From DASUAS01 sp963819475 (GTDB lineage Bacteria > Actinomycetota > Acidimicrobiia > IMCC26256 > DASPTH01): 64,000 bases of DNA. A program made the translations under genes and the position numbers. The stretch spans positions 62,001-126,000 of the forward strand of contig CAWFWE010000002.1 in NCBI GenBank assembly GCA_963819475.1, given 5' to 3'. Each line of letters begins with the position of its first letter. Within the stretch, counting starts at the first letter, position 1. A model generated the notes under the pieces. It was not told the DNA's origin. It worked only from the letters and a program-made list of their open reading frames with translations, and ran no database searches. Of this stretch, positions 18,509 through 27,522 are shown piece after piece.

Positions 18509-20006
18509 CCGGCCGGCGGACGGCGACGATCGTCACCACCGCGACCGCGATCGCACTGAGGAGCACCACCCAGTCGCCGAAGCGTACGTAGAGCGTTTGG
18601 CCGGTCGACGTCGGCACCGACGCGGTCACGATCGCGGACTCGAACAGCTTCGTGCGGTCGTGCACCGAACCGTCGGGGTCGATCACCGCGCTGATGCCCG
18701 ACACCGACGCCTGCAACACCGCGCGTCCCGTCTCCGCGGCGCGCATCTGGCCGAGCGCCAGGTGCTGCTCGCTGTTGCCCGAGCGTTGGTACGAGCGGTT
18801 GTTGGTGCTCACCACGATCGCCTGCGCGCCGTCGCGCACGTAGTCGCGCACGAGCGGACCGAACGCGGACTCGAAGCAGATCACCGACCCGAGCGGGTGC
18901 CCGGCCACGTGGAACATGGTGCGCGAGTCGCCGGGCTCGAAGTCGTAGGGCACCTGGCGCAGCTCGGGCAGGAACCCCAACTGGTCGCGCCAGGCCACGT
19001 ACTCACCGAACGGCACGAGGTGCTGCTTCGAGTACACCCCCTGCAACTTCCCGCCCGGGGTGTACATGAGGTTGGTGTTGCGCGAGCGGTCGTCACTGCC
19101 GGGTGTGCGCGCGTTCACGAGCACGTACGCGCCGTGGCGCGCGGCGAGGTCGGTGATCCGCGCCCGCAGCGCCGGGTCCTGCTCCGGATCGGTGTCGAGC
19201 GCCGCCTCGGGGAACACGATGAGGTCGTAGTGGCCGCGCAGACGGTCGGCGAGCGCGAAGTGCTTCTCGGTGAGGCGCTGGTCGGTCTGCTGCGCCAGCG
19301 GCAGCTGCTCGTCGTCACCCTGGAGCATCGCGACGCGGAGGTGCCCGGTGCTCGTCGGCTCGAAGCGGGCGAGGTCGGTCACCGCTGTCGCCACCACGAC
19401 GCCGGCGATCCCGATCCCCGCCAGCACCGCCGCCCGCCCGGCGTGGGAGCGCAGCGCGAGCGCGAGGTCGAGGACCAGCCCGTTCACGGCCACGATCACG
19501 AACGTCACCAGCAAGGTGCCGCCCACGCCGGCGAGGGCGCGCGCCGCCGGGACGTCGTGCAGGGCGACACCGAGGTCGGCCCAGGGGAAGCCGCCGAGCG
19601 GCCACCGCCCCCGCAGGGCCTCGAGCAGCACCCACACCGCGGCGGTGAGGAACGGTGACGCGATCCCCCGCCGCGCGTACGCCGCCACCAGCGCGCCGAC
19701 GACCGCGATCGCCGCCGCCATGGCCGCGACCAGCGGCACGATCGCGACGTAGCCGAAGTACCGGATCCACGGGATCACGACGCCGTACGCGGCGATGCCG
19801 AAGGCGAACCCGTAGAGCGCGGCGTGGGACGGACACGCGCCGCGCCACGTCCACAACAGCGGCACGAGCGCGACCAGGACCAGGGGCCCGAGGTCGACGG
19901 GCGCAAAGCACAGCCCGGTGACGATGCCCGCGCCGACCGCAGCGGCGAGCCGCGGCCAGCTCGGACGCGCCCGTGGCCCGCCGGCCGCCGACGCGGCCGG
20001 CGTCAC
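18489..20006 (-). CDS. lnt: Apolipoprotein N-acyltransferase
   Basis: A 505-residue membrane enzyme that adds the third acyl chain to the N-terminus of lipoproteins. About six N-terminal membrane segments (to about residue 200) precede a nitrilase-like periplasmic domain. The catalytic triad is recognisable: Glu in YDLIVFPEAALDTD, Lys in YSKQHLVPFGEYV, and Cys in GSVICFESAFG. A final membrane helix near the C-terminus completes the fold. Start GTG is 4 nt downstream of the DUF4193 stop, so the two are co-transcribed. In M. tuberculosis the equivalent Lnt is fused to Ppm1; here it stands alone. Confidence 0.93.
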   Translation of the reverse strand: MTPAASAAGGPRARPSWPRLAAAVGAGIVTGLCFAPVDLGPLVLVALVPLLWTWRGACPSHAALYGFAFGIAAYGVVIPWIRYFGYVAIVPLVAAMAAAIAVVGALVAAYARRGIASPFLTAAVWVLLEALRGRWPLGGFPWADLGVALHDVPAARALAGVGGTLLVTFVIVAVNGLVLDLALALRSHAGRAAVLAGIGIAGVVVATAVTDLARFEPTSTGHLRVAMLQGDDEQLPLAQQTDQRLTEKHFALADRLRGHYDLIVFPEAALDTDPEQDPALRARITDLAARHGAYVLVNARTPGSDDRSRNTNLMYTPGGKLQGVYSKQHLVPFGEYVAWRDQLGFLPELRQVPYDFEPGDSRTMFHVAGHPLGSVICFESAFGPLVRDYVRDGAQAIVVSTNNRSYQRSGNSEQHLALGQMRAAETGRAVLQASVSGISAVIDPDGSVHDRTKLFESAIVTASVPTSTGQTLYVRFGDWVVLLSAIAVAVVTIVAVRRPVTTPGA

Positions 20007-20010
20007 GCGG

Positions 20011-20508
20011 TCAGGCGCAGTCGTCGCAGAACTGGCGTTCAGGATCGGCGAGCCGGCGTAGGGGCAGGAGCAGGAAGCACGACTGGCAGAGGAACTCGTC
20101 GGGGCGACGCGGGACGATCCTCGTGGGACCGTCGGCGCGGTCGTCGCCGTCGGCCTCTTCCTCCTCGAGGTCCTCCTCGTCGTCCTCGAGCGTGGCGCTG
20201 GCGGTGCGTTCCTGGAGCAGGACGTCGAGCGGCTCCTCCACGTCGTCCGGGTGCAGCTCCTCGTCGAGGTCGACGACGCCGTCGTCCTCCTCCTCCTCCG
20301 ACGTCTCGGTGGTGGTGGCGGCGGCGGTGGTGGTGTCGTCGGTGACGACCGGCACGGGCACCTCGGGGCTCACGTCGAGCTCGTCGTCGAGCAGGTCGAT
20401 GTCGTCACCCTCGTCGTCGTCGTCGGCCAGGACGTCGTCGACGAGGTCGTCGTCCGCGATCTCTTCGTCGTCGATCTCGGGTTCGTCGTCGAATTCTTCG
20501 TCGCTCAT
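20011..20508 (-). CDS. DUF4193 zinc-ribbon protein with long acidic N-terminus
   Basis: 165 residues from ATG at 20508. The last about 40 residues are the DUF4193 signature: RIVPRRPDEFLCQSCFLLL and a second pair FCDDCA, giving a CxxC...CxxC zinc ribbon like that of the about 100-residue M. tuberculosis Rv2699c. The first 120 residues are extraordinarily acidic (runs such as DDEEIADDDLVDDVLADDDD and SEEEEDDG), much longer than in mycobacterial members. Function unknown. An AT-rich TTATATT near 20597-20603 on this strand may be its -10 box. Confidence 0.88.
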   Translation of the reverse strand: MSDEEFDDEPEIDDEEIADDDLVDDVLADDDDEGDDIDLLDDELDVSPEVPVPVVTDDTTTAAATTTETSEEEEDDGVVDLDEELHPDDVEEPLDVLLQERTASATLEDDEEDLEEEEADGDDRADGPTRIVPRRPDEFLCQSCFLLLPLRRLADPERQFCDDCA

Positions 20509-21001
20509 CGTGGCTCCGAGCGGTCGGCCGACCGGGATCGGCCACGCGGGGGGTCGAGTGGTCAGTGGGGGCGGTCGGCGGGTCGAGGGGCGCGGAATAT
20601 AACACCCGCACCTGTGTGCAGTCGCGACCCAAACCGGCAGGGTCGTACACCTATTCCCCAGGTGTGCGACGGGCCGGGATGCCCGGCTGGTGAAGAGGGG
20701 GCCCAGGAGACCGTTGGGGCCACTGGCTGGCCCGACGTGCCGTGCAGGTCGGGTTATTGCAGCGTTCTCTACTTGGTCTCCTGAGCCCCCGTGCCCATCC
20801 CTCACCCGGCGCCTTCGCCTCGCGGACGAGACGACCCACGACCGAGCGGTGAGGACGCCACGTAGTACGCCCGACGGAGGGGGTCCGTGTCAAGCGGGAG
20901 CCGATCCGCACGCAGCGCCGTGACCTGCACCGACGCGCGTCGACGCTGGTCAGCGTGCCTGTGAATTTTTTCCTGCTGTCAGCCTGCCGGCAAGACGCTG
21001 G
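20509..21001. other. Structured 493-nt gap between DUF4193 and thyX-like genes
   Basis: No convincing protein gene on either strand. Visible are a TATAAC box on the plus strand at 20598-20603, a hairpin at about 20644-20670 (GTCGTACACCT against AGGTGTGCGAC), a GCCGGG-ATG-CCCGGC palindrome at about 20674-20688 that resembles the core of the 56/89-nt repeats, the long stem described in the next entry, and a T6 run at 20966-20971 that would suit termination of a plus-strand transcript. Confidence 0.6.
20697..20790 (+). ncRNA. Candidate structured RNA with 16-bp closing stem
   Basis: GGGGGCCCAGGAGACC at 20697-20712 pairs with GGTCTCCTGAGCCCCC at 20775-20790 with one mismatch in 16. Inside, GTTGGGGCCA (20713-20722) pairs with TGGCCCGAC (20728-20736). 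The same CCCGAC (20731-20736) could instead pair with GTCGGG at 20748-20753, giving two mutually exclusive hairpins. It lacks the GGAAG motif of SRP RNA and the signatures of tmRNA and RNase P. The strand is not certain, because the stem is equally strong on the other strand. It may be a small RNA, a cis-regulatory element or a DNA palindrome. Confidence 0.35.
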
Positions 21002-22612
21002 TCACACGGTCCCGGCGGGGCGCCGGGCCTCCGCGGCCCGCTCCGCGGCCAGGCGTTCGAGCTCGTAGGTCGTGTGGTCGACGTACGACATCGCCGACGC
21101 GATCGCGCGGTGGCCGGCCTGCTCCGCGATCAGGCGGTGCATCTCCTGGCCGATCTGCCGGTACGACGGGTGACCCGACGGCGCAGTCCGCAGCTCGAGC
21201 ATGTGCATCGCCTCGCGCGCGTTGAGCTGCATCGTGAACCGGATGCCGTACGCGAGCGACACGGCGTACGGCGCCTGCTCCGGGAACGGGTCGAGCAGCG
21301 CGTCGTAGAGCGCGGCCGAACGTTCCATCGCGTCGTCGAACGGCTCGCGCAATCCCGCTTCCTCGACCGCTTCCGGGATCTCGTACCCGTGACGCGTCGA
21401 CAACGGTTGCCATTCGATGGTGAGCATGCGGTGACGTTGCAGATCGCGGAACGCGCCGTAGTCGGCGACGATGTCGAAGCGGTAGTCGACGCGCTCGAAC
21501 GCGCGCCCGGGCTTGTGCCGACGGTTGCGACGATCACCGACGTACGCGCGCAGGAGCGCGGCGCGGTCGTCGTCGCCCAGCGTGCGCACCTTCGCCAGCA
21601 CCTGGTCCTCGGGGAGGTGTGTCTGCGGGTAGCAGATGGCGGCGAGGAGCTTGTCCTCGGCCTCCGGGTCGGAGTCGGTGAGGGTGACCGCGGGCCTCGG
21701 TTCAGCCCGCTCACCTGCGAAGATGCGCTCGACCAGCTCCCGGGTGGAGTGGCGGGTCTCGGCCAGGTAGGCGCTCCAGGCGACCCCGCGGTCCTCGCGG
21801 TCGACCCGGGTGAGGAAGCTCGGGATCACCTTGCGGAGCTCCTCCAACATCATCGCCGAGTACGCGCGCGCTTCGGGCAACGGGTGCGCGCGCATGCGGA
21901 GGAGCAACGCCTCGTAGCCCTGACCGGTGCCGTAGATGCCGACGTTCGACAGCGTGGCCGCGGGCAGCACGCCGCGGATCGCGTCGCACGCTTTCGCCTT
22001 GATCGTCTGCTTGTAGACGAAGTCGGAGTCGCGCGGATCCTTCGGGTAGCGCTCGCGCGCCCAGTCGGTGATGCGCGGCAGCATCTCGGCGTACGTCGTG
22101 AACTGCGCGTCCATGTCGGCGATGTAGCGCCACGCGTGCTCGCGTGACGCGAGCACTGCGGTGTCGCGGTAGTAGCGGAAGCGGCCGTCGAGCTTCTTGT
22201 CGTACTCGATGTAGCGCGTCGACTGCTCGAGGTACGCCATGAGGCGACCCCACTCGAGGATCTTGGTGAGCAGGTTCGACGACTGCTCGCACGCGAGGTG
22301 CACCCCACCGAGCTGCGCGACGGAGTCGTCGCCGTACTCGAAGAACACGCGGTCGTACAGCTCCTCCGCCCGCCGCAGCCCGACGGTCGCGTCGACGGTC
22401 AGGTCGCCGGTGAGGTCGAGGTCGTTCACGAACTCGTCGAGGAAGAGTCGGCGCAGGCTCTTGTGCGTGCGCGAGTACCGCGCGAACAACGCGCCCTTCA
22501 CGACCTCGGGCAGGTTGACGAGCGCGAACACCGGACGGTCGAGGTTGGTGAAGTACGGCCGGAGGACGGTCGCCTCGTCGTCGGTGAAGTTCTCGGCGGG
22601 GTACACGCCCAC
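21002..22612 (-). CDS. ThyX-like protein with two flavin thymidylate synthase domains
   Basis: 536 residues, about twice the size of ordinary ThyX, with two ThyX-like halves. The N-terminal half has EWGRLMAYLEQSTRYIEYD (residues 120-138), which keeps EQSxRY of the ThyX motif RHRxxSxNExSxRY but has lost the RHR. The C-terminal half has RHRMLTIEWQPLSTRHGY (393-410), which keeps RHR but lacks the Glu-x-Ser-x-Arg part. Active sites in the ThyX tetramer are built from neighbouring chains, so the halves might complement one another, but flavin-dependent dTMP synthesis is unproven. Long two-domain relatives occur in several bacterial phyla. No thyA is seen in the window. It begins MGVYPAENFTDDEATVLRPY with a GTG start. 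Confidence 0.75.
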   Translation of the reverse strand: MGVYPAENFTDDEATVLRPYFTNLDRPVFALVNLPEVVKGALFARYSRTHKSLRRLFLDEFVNDLDLTGDLTVDATVGLRRAEELYDRVFFEYGDDSVAQLGGVHLACEQSSNLLTKILEWGRLMAYLEQSTRYIEYDKKLDGRFRYYRDTAVLASREHAWRYIADMDAQFTTYAEMLPRITDWARERYPKDPRDSDFVYKQTIKAKACDAIRGVLPAATLSNVGIYGTGQGYEALLLRMRAHPLPEARAYSAMMLEELRKVIPSFLTRVDREDRGVAWSAYLAETRHSTRELVERIFAGERAEPRPAVTLTDSDPEAEDKLLAAICYPQTHLPEDQVLAKVRTLGDDDRAALLRAYVGDRRNRRHKPGRAFERVDYRFDIVADYGAFRDLQRHRMLTIEWQPLSTRHGYEIPEAVEEAGLREPFDDAMERSAALYDALLDPFPEQAPYAVSLAYGIRFTMQLNAREAMHMLELRTAPSGHPSYRQIGQEMHRLIAEQAGHRAIASAMSYVDHTTYELERLAAERAAEARRPAGTV

Positions 22613-22713
22613 AGTCTGGCCTCCAGCGCGCTGGCCACCGGCCAGGGCTGGCGATGGTATCGGCGCCGCCTCCGGCCGCCGCGGACTTCGCCGTCTCGAC
22701 GGAAAGAATCCGC

Positions 22714-23373
22714 TCAGAGCACCAGCACGAAGGCGCCCGGCACGACGTCGACGGTGACGAGCGCGGCGGGAGGCACGGCGACGCCGTCGACCTCGAGCGG
22801 GAGCGGGCCCCGGTCGGCCCGCACCTCGACGTGGCGGCCCCCGGACTGGGTGATGTCGGGGTGGGGCAGGTGGACGCCCTGGGGCAGCCGGGCCCGCACG
22901 CCCGCCCGCTCCCCCCGCCCGACCGCGTACACCTGGACCTCGATCCGCCCATCGCCCGGGTGCCCCCGCGGCACGACGTCGGCGCCGCGCAGGTGCTGAC
23001 CGCTGGCCACCACTACGCCGGTGGCGCGCCCGTCGTGGACGACCCGCTCGTCGACCCGGACCCGGACCTCCGGGGCGCGGGTGAAGCGGCCCGTCCGGTC
23101 GGGGGCCATGCCGACCACGACCATGTTCACCGCGAACAGCTCCCGGTCGTCGGCGACCACGCGCAGCCCGTCGAGGCTGAGCTCCAGGGCCGACCCCTCC
23201 GCGGGGTGGAGCCCGAGCGCCCGCGCCAGGTCGGAGCCGGCCGCGGGCCGGAATTCGACCCGGGCGCCGGGGTGGTCGCGCACCGCCGCAGCCAGGGTGG
23301 CGTCGTCGCCCTCGACCTGCCAGTCGGCCGGGCCCGACGCCGGGCGCTCCCAGGGCCTGCCCTTCTCGATCAC
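22714..23373 (-). CDS. Degenerate diacylglycerol kinase-like protein
   Basis: 219 residues similar to the second half of DAG/lipid kinases. PAAGSDLARALGL corresponds to the P-x-GTGNDxARxLG motif, but the GTGND nucleotide-binding residues are lost. The later DVVPRGHPGDGRIEVQVYA segment corresponds to the P-x-DGxLD motif. The GGDGT ATP-binding domain at the N-terminus is absent, and the C-terminal beta sandwich ends VPGAFVLVL. Catalysis as a kinase is therefore unlikely; a lipid-binding or regulatory role is possible. It lies 4 nt downstream of helY and upstream of the ThyX-like gene. Confidence 0.65.
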   Translation of the reverse strand: MIEKGRPWERPASGPADWQVEGDDATLAAAVRDHPGARVEFRPAAGSDLARALGLHPAEGSALELSLDGLRVVADDRELFAVNMVVVGMAPDRTGRFTRAPEVRVRVDERVVHDGRATGVVVASGQHLRGADVVPRGHPGDGRIEVQVYAVGRGERAGVRARLPQGVHLPHPDITQSGGRHVEVRADRGPLPLEVDGVAVPPAALVTVDVVPGAFVLVL

Positions 23374-23377
23374 GCTG

Positions 23378-26009
23378 TCAGCCCGAGGCCACGCTCGACG
23401 CCGCCACGACCCCCCGGTGGCACGCGTCGGCGGCCTCGCGGGCCCGCAGCCGGGTCTCGGGGTCGGCGGCGACCTCCCCCACCTGGCGCAGCAGGTCGAT
23501 GCACTGCTTCACGTGGCGGACGAAGTCGCCGCCGGTCATCTCGTCGTCGTCGAGCACGTCGGCGAGGGTGTCACCCGTCGCCCAGTCGTGGACGTAGGGC
23601 GTGAAGCCGGGGTCCGGGGGCCGGGTCTCGGGCAGCCCGGCGTCGTCCTCGTTGGCCCGCAGCTGCTCCGCGAGCCGCTCGACGGCGCGGGCCCGCTTGG
23701 CCACCGTCTTGGTGGGCCAGCGCGCCGGTGGCATCAGGTGCTGCCCCTCGGGCCCCCGGCGCTCGTAGGTGAAGCAGGAGACCACCGCCGCGAGCTCGGC
23801 CGGCCGCAGGCCGTCGAGGAGGCCCTCACGCAGCGCCTCCGCGAGCAGCAGGTCGGTCTCGGTGTAGAGGCGCGCCAGCTGCTCCCCGGCGTCGGTGAGC
23901 TGCCAGCCGTCGACGTAGCCCCACGCCTCCAGCACCCGCAGGACGCGGTCGAACTGGCGGGCGAGGCTCTCGCTGCGGCCCCGCACCCGCCGCTCGGTCC
24001 GCTGCACGTCGCGCTCGAAGCGCTCGAGCGCGGCGGCGGCCCGCAGCTTCTGCTCCCGTTGCGGGTCGCGGCTCAGGGGGTGCGCGGCGAGGGCGTCCTC
24101 CAGCTCGGCCCGGCGCCGCTCCTCGCGGCGCGTCCGTCCACCGTCGTCGTGCAGCTTCACCCGCCGCAGCCGGTCGGCGGCCTGGCGGCGGAACGCGGGG
24201 GTGCGGGGCGCGAACGGCGTCGGGAGGTCGATGGTGGCGGCGCGCCGGGGCGGCCCGTCGAAGTCCTGCGGGCCCAGGCGCACGACGTCGCGACCCGGGG
24301 TGACGGCGACCAGGCGGCTCCCGCCGCCCCGCCGGTGCTCGTGGTTGAGCACCGCGAACGCGCCCGCCGCGGCGGCGGACCACGACGACGTCGCCGGGTC
24401 GGAGCGCCTCCATCGCCTCGGTGATGCGCCGCCCGCCCGACGCCCCGTCGCGGCGCAGCGTCTCCAGCTCGGTGGCCAGCGCGCGGTACTCCTCGACCAG
24501 CCCGACGTCGGGTCCGATGAGCTCGCGCTGGCGCCCCACCTGCTGCTTGGTGCGGTCGAGCTGGCGCTCGAGGGTCACGACGTCGCGGTCGGCGTGGAAC
24601 TGCGCGAACGAGAGGTTCAGCAGGTGATGGGCCTCGAACTTCGTGTACCGGCGCACGAGGTTGGCCGCCATGTTGTAGGTCGGCCGGAACGACGATCGCA
24701 GCGCGTCGCTGCGCCGCGACGCCAACGACGCCACCTGGTCGAAGGGCACGAACGGGCTCCAGCACACGATGGCGTAGCCCCGTTCGTCGATGCCGCGCCG
24801 GCCCGCACGCCCGGTGAGCTGCGTGTACTCCCCCGGCGTGAGGAACTCGTGGCGTTCCCCTGTGAACTTCGACAGCTTCTCGATGACGACCGAGCGCGCC
24901 GGCATGTTGATGCCGAGCGCGAGGGTCTCGGTGGCGAACACCACCTTCACCAGCCCCTCGGCGAAGGCCTCCTCCACCGCCTCCTTCATCGGCGGCACCA
25001 TCCCCGCGTGGTGGGCGGCGAAGCCCGCCTCCAACCCCGCCAGCCACTGGTCGTAGCGGAGCACGTCGAGGTCGTCGTCGGCGAGGCCGGCGGTCTTGGC
25101 GTCGGCGATCTCGCGGATGCGGGCCCGTTCGTGCGGCTCGGTGAGGCGCAGCCCGGCGGCCAGGCACTGCTCCACCGCCTGGTCACAGCCCTTGCGGCTG
25201 AAGACGAACGCGATCGCGGGCAGCATCGACTCCGCGGCGAGCAGCTCCGCGGTCTCGACCCGGCTCGGGGTGCGCAGCCGGGTGCGCGGCCGGCCGCGCC
25301 AGCCGGGGTCGCGCGCGTTGCGGGCGTCGAGGCGGGCGGCGTCGGGGTTGGGGCGGAGCTCGCCGTCGGGCCCGGCGACGAACGTCGGCAGCAGGTGCAG
25401 CTGGTCGGTGCCCCGCTCGCCGACGAGGTAGCGGTGCTCGAGCGACACCGGGCGGTGCTCCTCGATGATGGCCGCGGTGCTCCCGCGCACCGTCTCGATC
25501 CAGGCTGCGACCTCCTCGGCGTTCGACACCGTCGCCGAGAGGCACACGAGGGTCACCTCGGGCGGGAGGTGGACGATGACCTCCTCCCACACCGGCCCGC
25601 GGTAGCGGTCCTGCAGGTAGTGCACCTCGTCGAGCACGACGTACTGCAGGCCGTCGAGCGCGGGCGACGCCGCGTAGATCATGTTGCGCAGCACCTCGGT
25701 GGTCATCACCACGATCGGTGCGTCGCCGTTCACCGAGTTGTCACCGGTGAGCAGACCCACGGTGCGCGGTCCGTGGACGCGCGCGAGATCGCCGTACTTC
25801 TGGTTCGACAGCGCCTTCAGCGGCGTGGTGTAGAAGACCTTCCCGCCCGCGGCGAGCGCGCGCTCGACCGCGTACTCCGCGACCAGCGTCTTGCCCGAGC
25901 CGGTCGGCGCCGCCACCAGGACGCTGTCGCCGGCGTCGAGCGCGTCGAGCGCGTGCTCCTGGAACTGGTCGAGGGGGAACCCGCGCCGGGCGTCGAAGGT
26001 GGCGCGCAC
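23378..26009 (-). pseudogene. helY: Ski2-like superfamily 2 helicase HelY, one frameshift
   Basis: A DEAD/DEAH Ski2-family RNA helicase like M. tuberculosis HelY (Rv2092c), next to tatC as in that genome. From GTG 26009 the helicase core is complete: Walker A APTGSGKT (near residue 35), DEVH, SAT, and motif VI QLTGRAGRRGID, followed by the winged-helix region. At about 24370 the frame breaks inside a GC-rich run; the remaining about 325 residues (VLNHEHRRGGGSRLVAVTPG onward, with the DSHCT-like C-terminal domain) continue in another frame to a stop at 23378. One extra base accounts for it. Both parts are well conserved, so a sequencing error is likely. The intact protein would be about 875 residues. 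Confidence 0.88.
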
Positions 26010-26022
26010 GCGGACCGACCTC

Positions 26023-26301
26023 TCAGGGCGTCGACGACGCCGGCGCGCTGGTCGCCGGCGCCGTGGTGGTGGTCTCGCCGGGCGGGCTCGTGGTGGGCTC
26101 GCCGGGCGCGGTCGTCGAGGTCGCCACCGTGTCGGGCACCGACGAGGTGCCCGAGTCGCGGTTGGGCCGGAGGAACCAGACCAGCGACGCGGTGACGATG
26201 ATCACCGCCAAGGAGGCGAGCACCGCCACGAGGACCTCGCGGCGGTCGCGCGGCGGCTTCCACCCGGTCCCGCGGCGGCTGCCCTTGCGTTGGGGGCTCA
26301 T
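26023..26301 (-). CDS. Small single-pass membrane protein
   Basis: 92 residues: a basic cytoplasmic N-terminus (MSPQRKGSRRGTGWKPPRDR), one transmembrane helix (VLVAVLASLAVIIVTASLVWFL), and a Thr/Pro/Ser/Ala-rich extracytoplasmic tail (TTSPPGETTTTAPATSAPAS). It lies between tatC and helY on the same strand, with short gaps on both sides, so it is in the operon. No family is recognised. Confidence 0.7.
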   Translation of the reverse strand: MSPQRKGSRRGTGWKPPRDRREVLVAVLASLAVIIVTASLVWFLRPNRDSGTSSVPDTVATSTTAPGEPTTSPPGETTTTAPATSAPASSTP

Positions 26302-26308
26302 GCGGCTC

Positions 26309-27049
26309 TCATCGCTTCAGCACTCTCCCGATGATGATCGATCCCTCGTAGAAGAGGTACATGGGGATGGCCATCGCGAACAGCGAGTATGGATCCTGGC
26401 TGGGCGTGATGATGGCCGCGAACGCCACGATGATCACGGCCGCGTAGCGGCGCCAGCTGCGGAGCTGTCGGGTGGTCAGCACCCGGGCGATCAGCAGGAA
26501 CACCAGGATCACCGGGAATTCGAAGGACAGCCCGAAGGCGAGGATCATCAGCGAGACGAGCGAGATGTACTTGTCGGCCGTGAGCAAGGGGCGGAGGTCG
26601 GACCCGCCGATGTTCAACAGGAACTCGAGGGCCGGCTGGAGTGTCAGCAGCGCCACGACCGCGCCCAGCGCGAACAGCACGATGGACGCCAGGATGAACG
26701 GGATCGCGTACTTCTTCTCGGTGGGGTTCAGCCCCGGGGTGATGAAGCGCCATAGCTGCCAGAGCCAGACCGGCAGCGCGAGGACGATGCCGCCGTAGGT
26801 GGCGATCTTCAGCCGGGTGGCGAAGGCGTCGAGCGGGCCGGTGAAGATGAACTTCTGCCCGTGCCCCCTCGGCACGGCATCGTTGTAGAACGTGATCAGC
26901 CAGCTGATGATCTCCGGGGCGACGATGAACACGACCGTCCCGGCGACGACCACCGCCACGATGGAGATCATCAGCCGCCGGCGCAGTTCGCCGAGGTGCT
27001 CGAAGACCGTCATCCGGCCTTCGGGATTGCGCTCTTTGCGGAAGGGCAC
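26309..27049 (-). CDS. tatC: Twin-arginine translocase subunit TatC
   Basis: A 246-residue membrane protein with the six-helix TatC topology. Diagnostic segments are FEHLGELRRRL near the N-terminus (the signal-peptide-binding Glu), FITPGLNPTEKKY in the first cytoplasmic loop region, and FGLSFEFPVILVFL. It forms the receptor for folded exported proteins together with TatA/B. GTG 27049 is taken as start; the stop of the tatA-like gene is 8 nt upstream. The order tatA-tatC-helY matches M. tuberculosis. Confidence 0.95.
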   Translation of the reverse strand: MPFRKERNPEGRMTVFEHLGELRRRLMISIVAVVVAGTVVFIVAPEIISWLITFYNDAVPRGHGQKFIFTGPLDAFATRLKIATYGGIVLALPVWLWQLWRFITPGLNPTEKKYAIPFILASIVLFALGAVVALLTLQPALEFLLNIGGSDLRPLLTADKYISLVSLMILAFGLSFEFPVILVFLLIARVLTTRQLRSWRRYAAVIIVAFAAIITPSQDPYSLFAMAIPMYLFYEGSIIIGRVLKR

Positions 27050-27057
27050 GGGGCGGG

Positions 27058-27468
27058 TCAGGCAGGATCGGCCGGACCACTGGGTGCGGGCGTGCCGGGC
27101 TCAGGGGTCGCCGCCTCGACCGGGGGGATGGCGGGACTGTCTGCGGCCGAGGTCGCGGCCGGCGGTGCCGGGTCGCCCGCGGGCGGAATGTCCGGTGTGG
27201 GGACCGTTGGTGCCGGGTCGGCGCCGGTCTCGGCCGGCACCTCCTTGGGCGGGAGCATCGGGACCGGGTCGCCGGACGGTGCCGACGACGGCGCGTCGAA
27301 CTCGGACACGACGTCGCGCAGCTCGCTCTTCAGGTGCTGCTGCACCCGCTTGAACTCGCGGAAGCCCTTCCCGACCTGCCGGGCGATCTCGGGCATCTTG
27401 TCGGGGCCGAAGACGAGCAACGCGATCACGAGGACCACGAGGATCTCGGCCGGGCCGAGCGAGGGCAT
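27058..27468 (-). CDS. tatA: Twin-arginine translocase TatA/TatB family protein
   Basis: 136 residues. The N-terminal membrane helix and hinge (PAEILVVLVIALLVFGPDKM) followed by the amphipathic helix PEIARQVGKGFREFKRVQQH define the TatA/B family. The Glu in the helix start (PAEI) and the length are closer to TatB, but actinobacterial TatA-type proteins can look the same. A long Pro/Ala-rich tail follows. AAGGAAG lies before ATG. It is coupled to tatC in the operon. Confidence 0.9.
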   Translation of the reverse strand: MPSLGPAEILVVLVIALLVFGPDKMPEIARQVGKGFREFKRVQQHLKSELRDVVSEFDAPSSAPSGDPVPMLPPKEVPAETGADPAPTVPTPDIPPAGDPAPPAATSAADSPAIPPVEAATPEPGTPAPSGPADPA

Positions 27469-27522
27469 CGGGCTTCCTTTCCGCCGGGCTGACCCCGGCG
27501 GACAGCCTAACCCCGCCGTGGA

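Noticed and set aside
20697..20790. SRP 4.5S RNA (GGGGGC...GCCCCC ends)
   Set aside because: The closing stem is suggestive, but the conserved GGAAG-type domain IV loop is missing on both strands.
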